A stretch of 64,000 nucleotides of DNA from Cyathus striatus (lineage: Eukaryota > Basidiomycota > Agaricomycetes > Agaricales > Nidulariaceae): assembly GCA_025738555.1 (NCBI GenBank), contig JAOVFP010000010.1, positions 1,736,001 to 1,800,000 of the forward strand. Reading direction: 5' to 3'. The notes below the pieces were generated by a model. The model was not told the origin of the DNA and did not search any database. It saw only the letters and a list, made by a program, of their open reading frames with translations. This document shows positions 23,020 to 34,930 of the stretch, piece by piece. The number at the start of each line of letters is the position of its first letter. Position 1 is the first letter of the stretch. The translations under genes and the position numbers were made by a program.

Positions 23020-24060
23020 TGTTTACATTTAGCATCAATATTTTATCCATTATGTGTATACATACTTTCAACAAGTATGTAGCACTTGTACAATATTTCT
23101 TTTTCAACTTAGGTCCTACTGTCATATCCCGTATCACCTACCTCTGAACTCCTATGCCTTTACTCCACCTTCATCTTTGTTTACTCCAGACTTTGATTAC
23201 GTTCTTAATATTACATATTGATTACTGTACATAGATTACTCTCATTTCCTTTCTTCCATTCTACTGAGCTATCCCCTCAGTAATGTAGTATACATCTCAT
23301 AGTGAGTCACTTATCATTCTTAAGTGTGCCACTATCTGTTTTACTTTACACTGCCATATGTGCTCACTTCTCCGAAGCGTTTTATTATGTTTAATTAGTT
23401 TTAGTCTTCATTCTACGTATGCCTACCCTGACCATATTTCTCTGCTGGCCTTGGCCAGCGGCCTTTACTTACTCTGAGTCTCTAGTATTTAAGTAGTACT
23501 CGATTTGTACTTAGACTTTAGTTTCATATTGAACTACGTCCTCACCCTTTCATCTGACTTGAGTTACACCTCTCATCTTCCATCTCTTGTCTTCTCTGAA
23601 GGGCTTGCCCTTACTCCGAAATCCAGGACCAGGAATCCCAGGGGCGCAGCACATAAGCTGAAGCCGAAGTCCTACCCCCTGAGTTCTCGTTCTCTGCTTT
23701 TGTCTCATACTCACCCTTGCTTCTCCATAGTCACCCTCTCGTACTCCACCGCCAAGTCAGGCTAGGGGCACAGTCGTGACACCTACTTTCAACAGTATGG
23801 ACTGTAAGTTCTGTATTAATTGCTATTTATCTTACATTCTTTCAACAAGTATGCAAGATATGTACTACATTTTACTTCAACAGTATGGACTTGAATTTTT
23901 CCATTGTATACCTGTTTTACTTTCATTACTATTTATCTCAATGTTGTATTTTCAACAAGTACAACATAGAGCAATTTGTATTATGATTTAGTCATACTTT
24001 CAACAAGTATTCAATATGTACATTATAAACTTGAACAGTTTTTCCTCGTACTATAATTCA
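23020..24060 (+). repeat. TCAAC-loop hairpin spacer of KDZ element B, split by an LTR
   Basis: TACATACTT-TCAAC-AAGTATGTA at 23059-23081 is a perfect 9-bp stem. More copies lie near 23786, 23845, 23944 and 23995. A solo LTR (23120-23781) interrupts the array. The spacer covers the region between the partner gene end and the transposase start, so it may act as 3' UTR, promoter or binding array. Confidence 0.65.
23120..23781 (+). mobile_element. Solo LTR, undamaged copy
   Basis: The 662-bp segment starts TGTCATATCCC and ends CAGTCGTGACA. It is flanked by a 5-bp target duplication CCTAC (23115-23119 and 23782-23786). These are the marks of an LTR retrotransposon whose internal part was lost by LTR-LTR recombination. 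Two further copies lie nested at 28.3-34.3 kb. This copy keeps CpGs that are TpG or CpA in the others. Confidence 0.85.
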
Positions 24061-24160
24061 AATACATATCTCTTGATGTGTTTATTTAATTCTCCAAGAA
24101 TAATAAGCTAACTTAAAATTATTTAGTTTCTGGCACTCTTTTATTTTTATTTTCACATTT

Positions 24161-27100
24161 TATGCCCTTATATCATGCATTCCAAAAGCATGGGCATCTT
24201 CTCCAGTGCAAGATCCATTTCCAGAAATAAAAATTTCAGATTTTTCCAAATTTATCACCAGCAACTTCCATACAGACATTACACTAGCAGTGGTACTCAA
24301 ACTGTTATTCACATTAATAAATAACACAGATCTATTGAATCTCCATGGATGTCAAAAACAAGCATATAAAAAACCTACAACAAGTTGGATTAATGCTCTT
24401 ATTAGTGTTCTACAAAGAGATATAAATAATAAAATTAATTATCTATTTACTGAAGATGAATCTGCTGCTGCTGAGAATTTAACCAATATACAGAAAATAA
24501 ATTTATTGGGCTCAAAACTTTATTTATTTGCAGCAATTTTAGCACTAGATCCAATTATAAAAGGTCATCCTTTAAATGCTGTAAAAACTATGGAAATTGA
24601 ACTGGTCTTTACTATTTGTCCAAGCTGTTATACTTGCTCAACACCATTATGTGATGGGGCACCACCTTACCAAGAAGTCCACAAATGAGATGTTTCATGT
24701 GTAACACTTATAAAAAGAATACATCCTTACAGTAGTGCCTATGTTCTGAAAGGGAAATGCAAACATTGTAATTCATTTTACTATGCAGATCATAAAAGTG
24801 TAAAACATACAAATGGCACACAGGTAAAAGGATTAAAGAACTCTGCAAAATATGTAAAGCTTGGACAGCAAGTCTGGGCAGACAAATGCTATACAAATGC
24901 AGTCCTTCAAGCAATTTATCATTTTCATGCATCTACAGCTGCATTTACAGAATTTTGGAATGAATGCTTTAGAGAATCAGTATTTAAACTGTTAATATGC
25001 CTAGTGTACTTCTACCTACTATAAAACATTTATTTCTATATTCTAAAGCACTACTTACAAATGGTATTATATATATGGGTTGTATTTAGTAGCTAAGGTA
25101 GAGGTCCTGGACCATTAGCTAGTGTGGGAACTATTCATGCTAATAAGGGACATGTCTAGCCTGAGTAGGAAAGTGCCTAAGAATAGAAATATCAAGGTCA
25201 AGAGCTTATTCTCGACATTGGTGGGAAATAGTTACCAGTAAAGCTGGAAATTGAGCTAAGCATGTATCTATTCTAATAATAGGATATCAAAACTATGTTA
25301 TTGCATCATAGGAAAAGGCATGAGCACTAGACCTATGGCAGTTGCCACTATCTAACCATGCTGTACCAGCACTGTGTATCAGCATGCCATAGGCACTTAG
25401 CCTGGCCTGAGACCCAGCATTCCTGGCAGGCTTATTCAGCAGTTCCCAGTCCATGCATCAAAGTGTGTTGCATCATGCCTTCATATGGAGTGTTCTTCCT
25501 GCAAGATGAGTTATTGTCTTTTGTTATCTTCCCATATGGACACATTCTTGGCACTCATATGTTTGTATATCCATGATTTACTCTGGTCCATCCCAGATGC
25601 CTGTATCCAGTCTAAAAGTCTAATTTACCACTTAGCTAATGTGCAATTACTGCTTTTGTATTAACTATATAGTTTCTCTTAGCTGTGTTCTGTAAGATAT
25701 TTAATAGGTAGCTTTGTGTAGTAGAAGGGCAGTCTCCTGTGCCCCAAGAAATACCAGCTAGCATTGTGCATTAGTATTTGTGTGAGTGATTGAGATTCTA
25801 AGTGCAATGAGAAGTGTGAAGTCATAAGCCCATGCTAAGTCCGAGATCAAGGAACACACATCAAAACACACATCAAAGCATTCACTAAGCCATTTCTCTT
25901 CTTGAACATCGGTCTTCAACATCATTTCTACACCTTACTTTGCCCAGATGCACCTTGCATCTGAGTCTTACCCACCAAGCACTTTCTTAGTGAGCATACA
26001 TGGTGTGAGTTTTATTATTAATATTTACATTTACACTATGTTGTACTAAACTAGGTACTTTACTGTCTTGTAGACAAACTTGGCAGGCATTTATTTCTGA
26101 AAGTGTAAGAAAGGTAGCAACATATAATGATAAAATACTTGTTATATCATCTGATGAGCGTGACATACAAGAGTTAACTAGAAAAGCATTTGAAATACTT
26201 GGACAGGAAGGAATTATTGCATGTGCTAAATATTATTCATGTAGTGAATGTACACATGACTATAAAAGTACTCCAGACAGAATAACTGATGATACTCCAG
26301 CTGCAGTAGCTGGAATTGATGAAAATCAAACAGTTCCAATTTTACAGAGTGAAGATGCTGAACAATCAATGAGAGAGGAAATTGAAGCTAGAGCACTTTC
26401 TCAACTACAAATTCAACAAATCAGCAGTACAACCATTGATATGGATATGGATAATGAACTGTCTAGTGAATCATCCAATGAATCATTCAATAATGTACCA
26501 AACACAGTCAATCAAATCAAGCTGAGAAACCAATAGTAAATATAGTTGTTATAAATGGCATAATTATGGGCCCAAGACATTGTGCATATGAGAACTGTGA
26601 TAATAGTTTAGAAAATGAAAGAACAGGTGTATTCTGTATGTATCATCAAGCTATGCATGGTCACTTATGTCATATAAAATTATGTAACAACCCCAAAGAA
26701 CAAAACTCTAAAACATGTATTAATCATCAGTTATGATGGTGCAACCATCTTGTAAGATTTGGTTAGCAAACACTTTTAGGAATAAGTAGATTGGCTTCCT
26801 CATATAAACTGGCAAGTGATGCCTCATGATGATGCTCCTGCACCACATGAGGAGCAAAATCATTACTTTACTGCTCCTTGATTTTACTGTGTTAAGACAT
26901 TATATGCACCATGTGGAGCAGTTATTGCATGGACCAAGTTTACAAAATCTGAGGGACCTGGAAATATTATGAGATTTTTAGATCATGTCTATCCAACTCT
27001 TGAATCTTGTCCAAGCTATGTCTGTATTGATAAAGCATGTGTAGTGCTAAAAAATGCTGTGCTAAATGGTGCATGGAGAATTTGGAGTCTAACAACTAGA

Positions 27101-27626
27101 TTTATTGTTGATTCATATCATTATGTTAACCATAGAACAACTGATTATACATGTCATAAATGGTGCAACCCAGCACCTCTAAACAGGCCTGCACCCAACT
27201 TGGTTATAGTGGAGAATGATATTCATGGAGGACCACATTATAAAAGAGCCTTCAATACTCAGGTAAGAAGAATTTCATATTAGTATATGTATAGCTTTAT
27301 TTAATACTTCCATACAGGCTTGTGAGCAATTAAATGCATGGCTTGGAGGGTTTCAGAACATGCTTAACAGAATGACTGTTATTAACTTCAACTGGACTAT
27401 ACATGCACTTCTATTTATTCATATACAAAAGGTGATTAAGAAACAACTTGAAAGGAACAATAGTACTCAAGATAATGAAGATATTATAGAAGATGAATCT
27501 GATAATTCTGATGTGGAAGAGGAAGAGGAAGCAGAAGATATATATGACAGAGAGGAAGCAGCAGATGAATATGACAGAGAAGAAGATGAAGGAATAGTAG
27601 ATTATGGATTGGATATTGATGTCTAA
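24161..27626 (+). pseudogene. KDZ-like transposase B (CxC-type), interrupted
   Basis: Colinear with transposase A. The N-terminal region (SSPVQDPFPEIKISDF, CPSCYTCSTPLC, CKHCNSFYYAD, WNECF) is cut by a 1.1-kb insertion at 24990-26076. It then continues through QTWQAFISESVRKVA, GPRHCAYENCDNSLENE and YHQAMHGHLCH, the catalytic CIDKACVVL, IVDSYHYVNH, CHKWCNPAPL, an intron at about 27262-27316, and ACEQLNAWLGGFQ with MLNRMTVINFNWTIHALLFIH. The tail is Glu/Asp-rich (DNSDVEEEEEAED) and ends at 27626. Stops occur near 24685, 26535, 26733, 26764 and 26878. The catalytic end from 26969 is still open on both sides of the intron. The D, D, E assignment is inferred from conservation with copy A. Confidence 0.75.
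24990..26076. mobile_element. 1.1-kb insertion within transposase B
   Basis: Comparison with copy A shows coding sequence up to about 24985 and again from about 26073, with non-coding DNA between. The insert starts TGTTAATATG and its right edge lies near TTGTAGACA. ACTGT occurs at both junctions (24988-24992 and 26062-26066) and could be a 5-bp target duplication, but TG...CA ends do not fit it exactly. A solo LTR is possible. No gene is seen inside; the 72-codon frame at 25358 has no family features. Confidence 0.45.
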
Positions 27627-27629
27627 GTA

Positions 27630-28005
27630 CTTTGTATTTTTTGATTTTTGTATTTCAGCCCCTTCAGTTATGTTCTCCCACCTCTATGTAGTTCTTTCCT
27701 TCTATTATGTCATTTCCACCTTTGATATGACTCACTTCCCTCACTTCCCATCTTTAAACACAAACTTTATCTGCTCCACTGACTTGTTATATCAAGAGCA
27801 TGGACATATTCACATTTATTATCTTGTTTTAAATTTTTATTGCACCTCTGATGGGTTATATCAAGTGCATGGACTTATATCACAACTATATAGCTGAATG
27901 TGATAACTATTTGTTGTATTGTAGTGATAAGTTATAAGATCACTTTAGAAACCCTTCAACAAGATGTATATATTTCACTTTATATGCATATCTGATGTTG
28001 ACAGC
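27630..28005. other. AT-rich 3' flank of transposase B
   Basis: No gene. Two similar stretches (GAGCATGGACATATTCACATT and GTGCATGGACTTATATCACA) suggest a short duplication at 27785-27880. Confidence 0.4.
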
Positions 28006-28009
28006 AGCT

Positions 28010-28275
28010 TCAAAACTAATAATACAGTGAGAGTACAGTGAGAGTACAGTGAGAATATGCATATTTGAGGTTGAAAAGCATTTAGAAACTGAAAGTACAG
28101 TGAGAGTACAGTGAGATTATACAAATTTGAGGTTGACAACAGTTTTAACAGTGAGAGTACAGTGAGAGTACAGTGAGAATACAGTGAGAGTGGTCTCACT
28201 GAGACTACTGATAGTGTAGTGAGACTCTCACTGGATTCTTGATAGTCAGGTGAGAGTCCAGTGAGAGTCCAGTGA
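28010..28275. repeat. GAGAGTACAGTG subterminal repeats, right side of KDZ element B
   Basis: Many direct copies of the 12-mer GAGAGTACAGTG are present, changing to GAGAGTCCAGTG at the end. The array follows transposase B by about 400 bp, as the array at 15480 follows transposase A. Confidence 0.6.
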
Positions 28276-29029
28276 TAACTGTGGAAGAGTGCAACATACT
28301 GTCATAGTGAGTCACATATTATTCATAAGTGTGCCAGTGTCAGTTTCAAATTACACCACCATACATGCCCACTCCTCTGGTGCATTATATTATGTTTAAT
28401 TAGTTATAGTCTTCATTTATCATGACCATGCCCCTAGCCTGACTTGGCAGCAGAGTACAAGGGGGTGACTGTGGAGAAGTGAAGGGTGAGTATGAGACAA
28501 GAGCAGAGAAGATAACTCAGGGGGTAGGACTTTGGCTTCAGCTTATGTGCTGTGCCCCTGGGATTCCTGGTCCTGGATTTCAGAGTAAGGGCAAGCCCTT
28601 CAGAGAAGACAAGAGACAAGAAGACAAGAGGTGTAACTCAAGTCAAACTAAAGGGTGAGGACATAGTTCAATATGAAACTAAAGACTAAGTACAAATTGA
28701 GTGCTACTTAAATACTAGAGACTTGGAGTAAGTAAAGGCCAGTGGAGAAGTATGATCAGGGTAGGCATATGTAGAATGAAGACTAAAACTAATTAAACAT
28801 AAATGTGTCAGAGAAGTGAGCACATATGGCAGTGTAAAGTGAAACAGATAGTGGCACACTTAAGAATGATAAGTGACTCACTATGAGATATATACTACAT
28901 TGCTGAGGGGATAGCTCAGTAGAACAGAAGAAAGGAAGCAGAAGTAATCTATGTGAGGGGTGCCAGCCATTTTGATCATATAACAGCAGTGTTATATGAT
29001 TGCCCCAATCAAATAAGCCATGCCATTTT

Positions 29030-29935
29030 ATGATTGGGATCATAAACAATCATTGAGGTTCTAATTCAATACTACTATTGTATGAATGTATTAAATGATC
29101 ATAAGCAATCATTGATTGTTTCTAATTGGATATTACTATTGTATGGATGGCTAGGTGATCATAAACAATCACTGATTGTTTTTAATTGAATACTACTATT
29201 GTATGAATGTATTAGGTGATCATAGACAATCATTGATTTATCTAATTGAATATTAGTATGAATGGAGAGGCAATCATAAACAATCATTGATTTCTTCTAA
29301 TTGAATATTATTATTGTATGAATGGTGAGGTGATCATAAACAATCACTGATTGTTTTTAATTGAATACTACTATTGTATGAATGTATTAGGTGATCATAG
29401 ACAATCATTGATTTCTTCTAATTGAATATTATTATTGTACGAATGGTGAGGTGATCATAAACAATCATTAATTTTTTCTAATTGAATATTATTATTGTAT
29501 GAATGTGATCATAAACAATCATTGATTTTTTCTAATTGAATATTATTATTGTATGAATGGTGAGGTGATCATAAACAATCATTAATCCTTACTAATTGAA
29601 TATTAGTATGAATGGAGAGACAATCATAAACAATCATTGATTTTTTCTAATTGAATATTATTATTGTATGAATGGTGAGGTGATCATAAACAATCATTGA
29701 TCCTTACTAATTGAATATTAGTATGAATGGAGAGACAGTCATAAACAATCATTGATTTTCTCTAATTGAATATTATTATTGTATGGATGGTGAGGTGATC
29801 ATAAACAATCATTGATTTTTACTAGTTGAATATTAGTATGGATGGTTAGGCAATCATAAACAATCATTGATCTTCACTAATTGAATATTAGTATGGATGG
29901 TTAGGCAATCATAAGCAATCAATAATAACTACTAA
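29030..29935. repeat. Left outer AT-rich array of foldback 2
   Basis: About 16 units contain GATCATAAACAATCATTGATT, split by TCTAATTGAATATT. They belong to the same family as 6900-7265. The inverted counterpart is at 32885-33730. Confidence 0.8.
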
Positions 29936-29939
29936 TTGG

Positions 29940-30830
29940 ATATTACTATTGTATGGATTTGTCACATTTCCTCACATGTCACAATTGTGACACATCTTCC
30001 CGCGCGTCACATATTTCCCGCACGTCACGTTAGTCACATATATTCCCGCGTATCACGTTCGTCTCGCGCGTCACAATTGTCACATATATTCCCGCGCTTC
30101 ATGTTAGTCACGTGCGTTACATTTTCCTCACGCGTCACGATCGTCACACATATTCCCGCGCCTCACATATTTCCCGCGCTTCACACATTTTCTCGCGCAT
30201 CACATATTTCCCGCGCATCACACATTTCCCACGCATCACATATTTCACCCATGTCACGTTTGTCACATACATTCTCGCATGTCACAATTGTTACATATAT
30301 TCCCACGCTTCATGTTTGTCACACGCGTCACAATTGTTACATATATTCCCGCGCTTCATGTGTCACATGCGTCACAATTGTTACATATATTCCCGCGTGT
30401 CACAATTGTCACATATATTCCCGCGCTTCATGTTTGTCACACGCGTCACAATTGTTACATATATTCCCGCGTGTCACGTTCGTCTCGCGCGTCACAGTTG
30501 TCACATGTATTCCCGCGCTTCATGTTAGTCATGCGCGTCACGCTTTTCACGCGCGTCACAGTTGTCACATGTATTCCCGCGCTTCATGTTAGTCACGCGC
30601 GTCACGCTTTTCATGTGTGTCATGCTTTTCATGTGTGTCACGCGCGTCACATTCGTCACACTTTTAGCGCTCGTCACACTTTTCACATTCTTACATTTGT
30701 CATGCTTTGAAATCTTGCCTTTCTTGGGTATTAATCTTTTGATTCACATTACATGTCCTATGTGTGTCACTCATCATGCTCTTTTCACATGTTACATTTG
30801 CCACAATTTTCACAGCTCAGTAATCTAATT
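29940..30830. repeat. Left CpG-rich array of foldback 2
   Basis: Units combine GCGCGTCACAATTGTCACA and TATATTCCCGCGCTTCATGTT. The inverted counterpart is about 32030-32880. Related to, but distinct from, the array of foldback 1. The 218-codon frames 29936-30592 and 32244-32900 are identical repeat translations on opposite strands. Confidence 0.85.
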
Positions 30831-30834
30831 TGGC

Positions 30835-32000
30835 CTTTGATATTGACAATATATCTAAATTTGAAACTATGTGAACTGGGGAATACTCAGCATATCACTT
30901 GTTATCCACTATTATCCTATCATGGTATTCATTTGCATTATGTTTTTGATGCAAGTCACATGTCAAGTTTGTTATGTTCTCAATATGCATCTCATTTGTC
31001 ACATTTTGTGCATATTTCATAAGATCACAAGATTTTTGGAACTTATTATGACATGTAGAACATTTCGACTTTGTTTGTCTGTCATAAGATATAACAACTT
31101 GAGCCAGTTATGTGTGTCTGGTTACCTGTATATCTATATCATTGTTCACATTACAGAACAGAAGTATTCTAAACTGCAGAATAAATTATTAAAGCAAGGA
31201 AACATATATGTTCTTGCTAAATTGAAGGTTATGACATGGGATATTACAATTAATAAATTATGGAAGTCTAACAGTAAGAAGCAACTAGAATGAAAAATGT
31301 AGAGTGTGTATGTAAGTTCATTGACATTTTACAATCAAGACTAGAGATATGATATAATGGTATTGAACTATGTAACTCTACATCACATCAAACTTACACA
31401 TCTCAAACATTAGATGATCATGATTCTTGTATCACTATTGGTTATACTGATATCTTCAATACACATTATTGAGTCACATATCTGCTTACTCTATATAACT
31501 ACATGACAGTTTGCTTTATTGATACAGAGAGATAATGTAAACTATCTCCACTCTTACTGATATTGTGACACAATGTACAGCAGGCAAATTGCCTGTACCA
31601 TAGAATTGGGCTTATTTCTCTTTTTGATACTCAGCTCACTACCATTGTTCTGTACCTATTTTAGTACAGTACATTACATTCATTAAATATAGGTGACTTT
31701 CCCTTACTAGTACCTGTGGATATAAGGATGTGCTATCAACTCACAAGTTCTGTGTCTTAGAATTTCCTTCAACTCAGAAACTTCTTCCATGAAAATCAGG
31801 TTCACTTCTATACTGCTGTATGTGTTGATGTCTCTGATAAATGTTGCTTATCCTTGTACATACATGGCTTAATCTTTGTGATAAGCATATGACTACTGAC
31901 AGAATGAATCAGGTAACTACTCAGACAGCATTAGGAAGTGGTCCATGCACATACTATTGCTGAGTATCCATCTATTAATATAGTTTTCAATTTGCCACCT
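30835..32000 (+). other. Core of foldback 2, no gene
   Basis: No convincing coding frame. The 140-codon frame at 30871-31293 is not preserved in the core of foldback 1 or in 18725-19265. Nucleotide similarity to those cores covers most of this segment. Confidence 0.55.
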
Positions 32001-32029
32001 ATACTAAGAGCATGACAAGTGTTATACTT

Positions 32030-33730
32030 ACAAAGCATAACAAATGTAATGCTGTGAGAAATGTAATGACACACATAGGACATGTAATGTGAATCAAAAG
32101 ATTAATACCCAAGAAAGGCAAGATTTCAAAGCATGACAAATGTAAGAATGTGAAAAGTGTGACGAGCGCTAAAAGTGTGACGAATGTGACGCGCGTGACA
32201 CACATGAAAAGCATGACACACATGAAAAGCGTGACGCGCGTGACTAACATGAAGCGCGGGAATACATGTGACAACTGTGACGCGCGTGAAAAGCGTGACG
32301 CGCATGACTAACATGAAGCGCGGGAATACATGTGACAACTGTGACGCGCGAGACGAACGTGACACGCGGGAATATATGTAACAATTGTGACGCGTGTGAC
32401 AAACATGAAGCGCGGGAATATATGTGACAATTGTGACACGCGGGAATATATGTAACAATTGTGACGCATGTGACACATGAAGCGCGGGAATATATGTAAC
32501 AATTGTGACGCGTGTGACAAACATGAAGCGTGGGAATATATGTAACAATTGTGACATGCGAGAATGTATGTGACAAACGTGACATGGGTGAAATATGTGA
32601 TGCGTGGGAAATGTGTGATGCGCGGGAAATATGTGATGCGCGAGAAAATGTGTGAAGCGCGGGAAATATGTGAGGCGCGGGAATATGTGTGACGATCGTG
32701 ACGCGTGAGGAAAATGTAACGCACGTGACTAACATGAAGCGCGGGAATATATGTGACAATTGTGACGCGCGAGACGAACGTGATACGCGGGAATATATGT
32801 GACTAACGTGACGTGCGGGAAATATGTGACGCGCGGGAAGATGTGTCACAATTGTGACATGTGAGGAAATGTGACAAATCCATACAATAGTAATATCCAA
32901 TTAGTAGTTATTATTGATTGCTTATGATTGCCTAACCATCCATACTAATATTCAATTAGTGAAGATCAATGATTGTTTATGATTGCCTAACCATCCATAC
33001 TAATATTCAACTAGTAAAAATCAATGATTGTTTATGATCACCTCACCATCCATACAATAATAATATTCAATTAGAGAAAATCAATGATTGTTTATGACTG
33101 TCTCTCCATTCATACTAATATTCAATTAGTAAGGATCAATGATTGTTTATGATCACCTCACCATTCATACAATAATAATATTCAATTAGAAAAAATCAAT
33201 GATTGTTTATGATTGTCTCTCCATTCATACTAATATTCAATTAGTAAGGATTAATGATTGTTTATGATCACCTCACCATTCATACAATAATAATATTCAA
33301 TTAGAAAAAATCAATGATTGTTTATGATCACATTCATACAATAATAATATTCAATTAGAAGAAATCAATGATTGTCTATGATCACCTAATACATTCATAC
33401 AATAGTAGTATTCAATTAAAAACAATCAGTGATTGTTTATGATCACCTCACCATTCATACAATAATAATATTCAATTAGAAGAAATCAATGATTGTTTAT
33501 GATTGCCTCTCCATTCATACTAATATTCAATTAGATAAATCAATGATTGTCTATGATCACCTAATACATTCATACAATAGTAGTATTCAATTAAAAACAA
33601 TCAGTGATTGTTTATGATCACCTAGCCATCCATACAATAGTAATATCCAATTAGAAACAATCAATGATTGCTTATGATCATTTAATACATTCATACAATA
33701 GTAGTATTGAATTAGAACCTCAATGATTGT
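32030..33730. repeat. Right arm arrays of foldback 2
   Basis: The CpG-rich array (32030-32880) and AT-rich array (32885-33730) mirror the left arm with the same unit order. Translations from the two arms are identical over hundreds of bases. Confidence 0.8.
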
Positions 33731-34309
33731 TTATGATCCCAATCATAAAATGGCATGGCTTATTTGATTGGGGCAATCATATAACACTGCTGTTATATGA
33801 TCAGAATGGCTGGCACTTATGTCTATGTACAGTAAGCAATATGTAATATTGAGAGCATAATCAAAACCTGGAGTAATAAAAGGAAAAGGCAGAGTAAGGG
33901 CATAGGAGTCCAGAGGTAGGTGATATGGGATATGACATCATTCTACACATGTCTACTCTGACTGTACTTCTCTGCTAGCCTTGGCCAGCTCCCTTTACTT
34001 ACTCCACCTCTACAGTATTTAAGTAGCACAACAACTGTACTTAGACCTCAAGTTCATATTTACTATGTCCTCACATCTTGTCTGACTTGTTACACCTCTC
34101 ATCTCCTCTCATTTCCTGTCTTCTCTGAAGGGCTTGCCCTCACTTCAAATTCCAGGACTGGGAATCCCAGGAGCACAGTACATAAGCTGAAGCCAAAGTC
34201 CCAACCCCTAAGTTCCAGTACTTTGTCTCTTTCCCACACATATTTTTTGTTTCTCCAGTCACCCTCTCATACTCCACTGCCAAGTCAGGCTATGATCATA
34301 GTCATGACA

Positions 34310-34690
34310 AGGGGGGAGAGGGTGGGGGAGGGGAGAAGAAAGTGAGTGATAGTAATGTTGCAAGAAGCAAGGATCAATAACAGTGTGATATGTTTTTGTC
34401 ATGTGATATTTCAATTATGTGACAAATTATTAGAAAGCAGAGGGTTGATGGGAGTATACAGTGTAGGAAATATATTTTCTACACAAGTGTTTATGGTGTA
34501 GTAGTGAAGTACTGTACTGTGGGAAAATTATTTGTGATCACTCTGAGGCTGTTGGTTCAATTCTGACTGGGGTTATTATTAACTATTTATATTTATTGTT
34601 ACCATTAGTAAGCAATACTAACACACTTTGGGGCTATCTGTGCACTTCCTGAAATCTGAGAAAATTAAAACTGAGAAGGTAGTAGGCTTT
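34310..34690 (+). repeat. Gap with a tRNA-like SINE candidate
   Basis: A G-rich stretch (34310-34340) follows the LTR. At about 34490-34640, box A-like TATGGTGTAGTAGT is followed by box B-like GGTTCAATTCT about 55 bp later, then an AT-rich tail with TTATTATTAACTATTTATA. No gene is seen. Confidence 0.4.
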
Positions 34691-34930
34691 GTTGCTTGCT
34701 GGCTTTCTTACTGTATTTGCTATTAGCAGTAAACTACTACAATATTGTATCTACTATATACCAAAAATATGCTTTCTCTTATCCAAAACATCATTTTCTA
34801 GTTTTTCTGCATCTTTATATTTGTTTACATACTTGTATGTAACTGCAAGATTGGCCATGCTAGAAAGTGTATCACAGTGTTCATTGCCAAGAATTTGCTC
34901 TCTCATATCCAAAACTTCAATTTCCAGCTT
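34690..34930 (-). pseudogene. Out-of-frame TPR units downstream of the NLR
   Basis: On the minus strand, beyond the NLR stop, another TPR unit can be read in a shifted frame (REQILGNEHCDTLSSMANLAV, then DAEKLENDVLDK). Compared with the other units, a 7-base deletion in the last in-frame unit (near 34930) caused the shift. The ancestral protein therefore had at least 16 units. Confidence 0.7.

Larger units (their letters stand above)
28955..33821. mobile_element. Giant foldback element 2 (hAT-like ends)
   Basis: Terminal inverted repeats GTGCCAGCCATT (from 28960) and AATGGCTGGCAC (to 33816) lie inside a target duplication TCTATGT (28948-28954 and 33822-33828; 7 of 8 bases match in the 8-bp reading). 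The undamaged LTR shows the empty site, with a single CTATGTACAGTAATC in the minus sense. Arms of about 1.8 kb contain an AT-rich array and a CpG-rich array and surround a core of about 1.15 kb. The TIR type and target size fit a non-autonomous hAT relative; no transposase is encoded. Confidence 0.85.
28418..33937 (-). mobile_element. Inner solo LTR inserted in the outer LTR
   Basis: This LTR is reversed relative to the outer one and runs from TATCATGACC (28418) to GGATATGACA (33937). The 5-bp target duplication TCATT lies at 28413-28417 and 33938-33942. Without the foldback element it carries about 645 bp, close to the 662 bp of the undamaged copy. Confidence 0.85.
28300..34309 (+). mobile_element. 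Outer solo LTR, interrupted by nested insertions
   Basis: The two halves (28300-28417 and 33938-34309) match the LTR at 23120-23781 in the same orientation. The left half jumps from TGTCAT to AGTGAGTCAC, so about 175 bp is deleted inside it. The right half ends AGTCATGACA. Its own target duplication is not visible. Confidence 0.8.
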
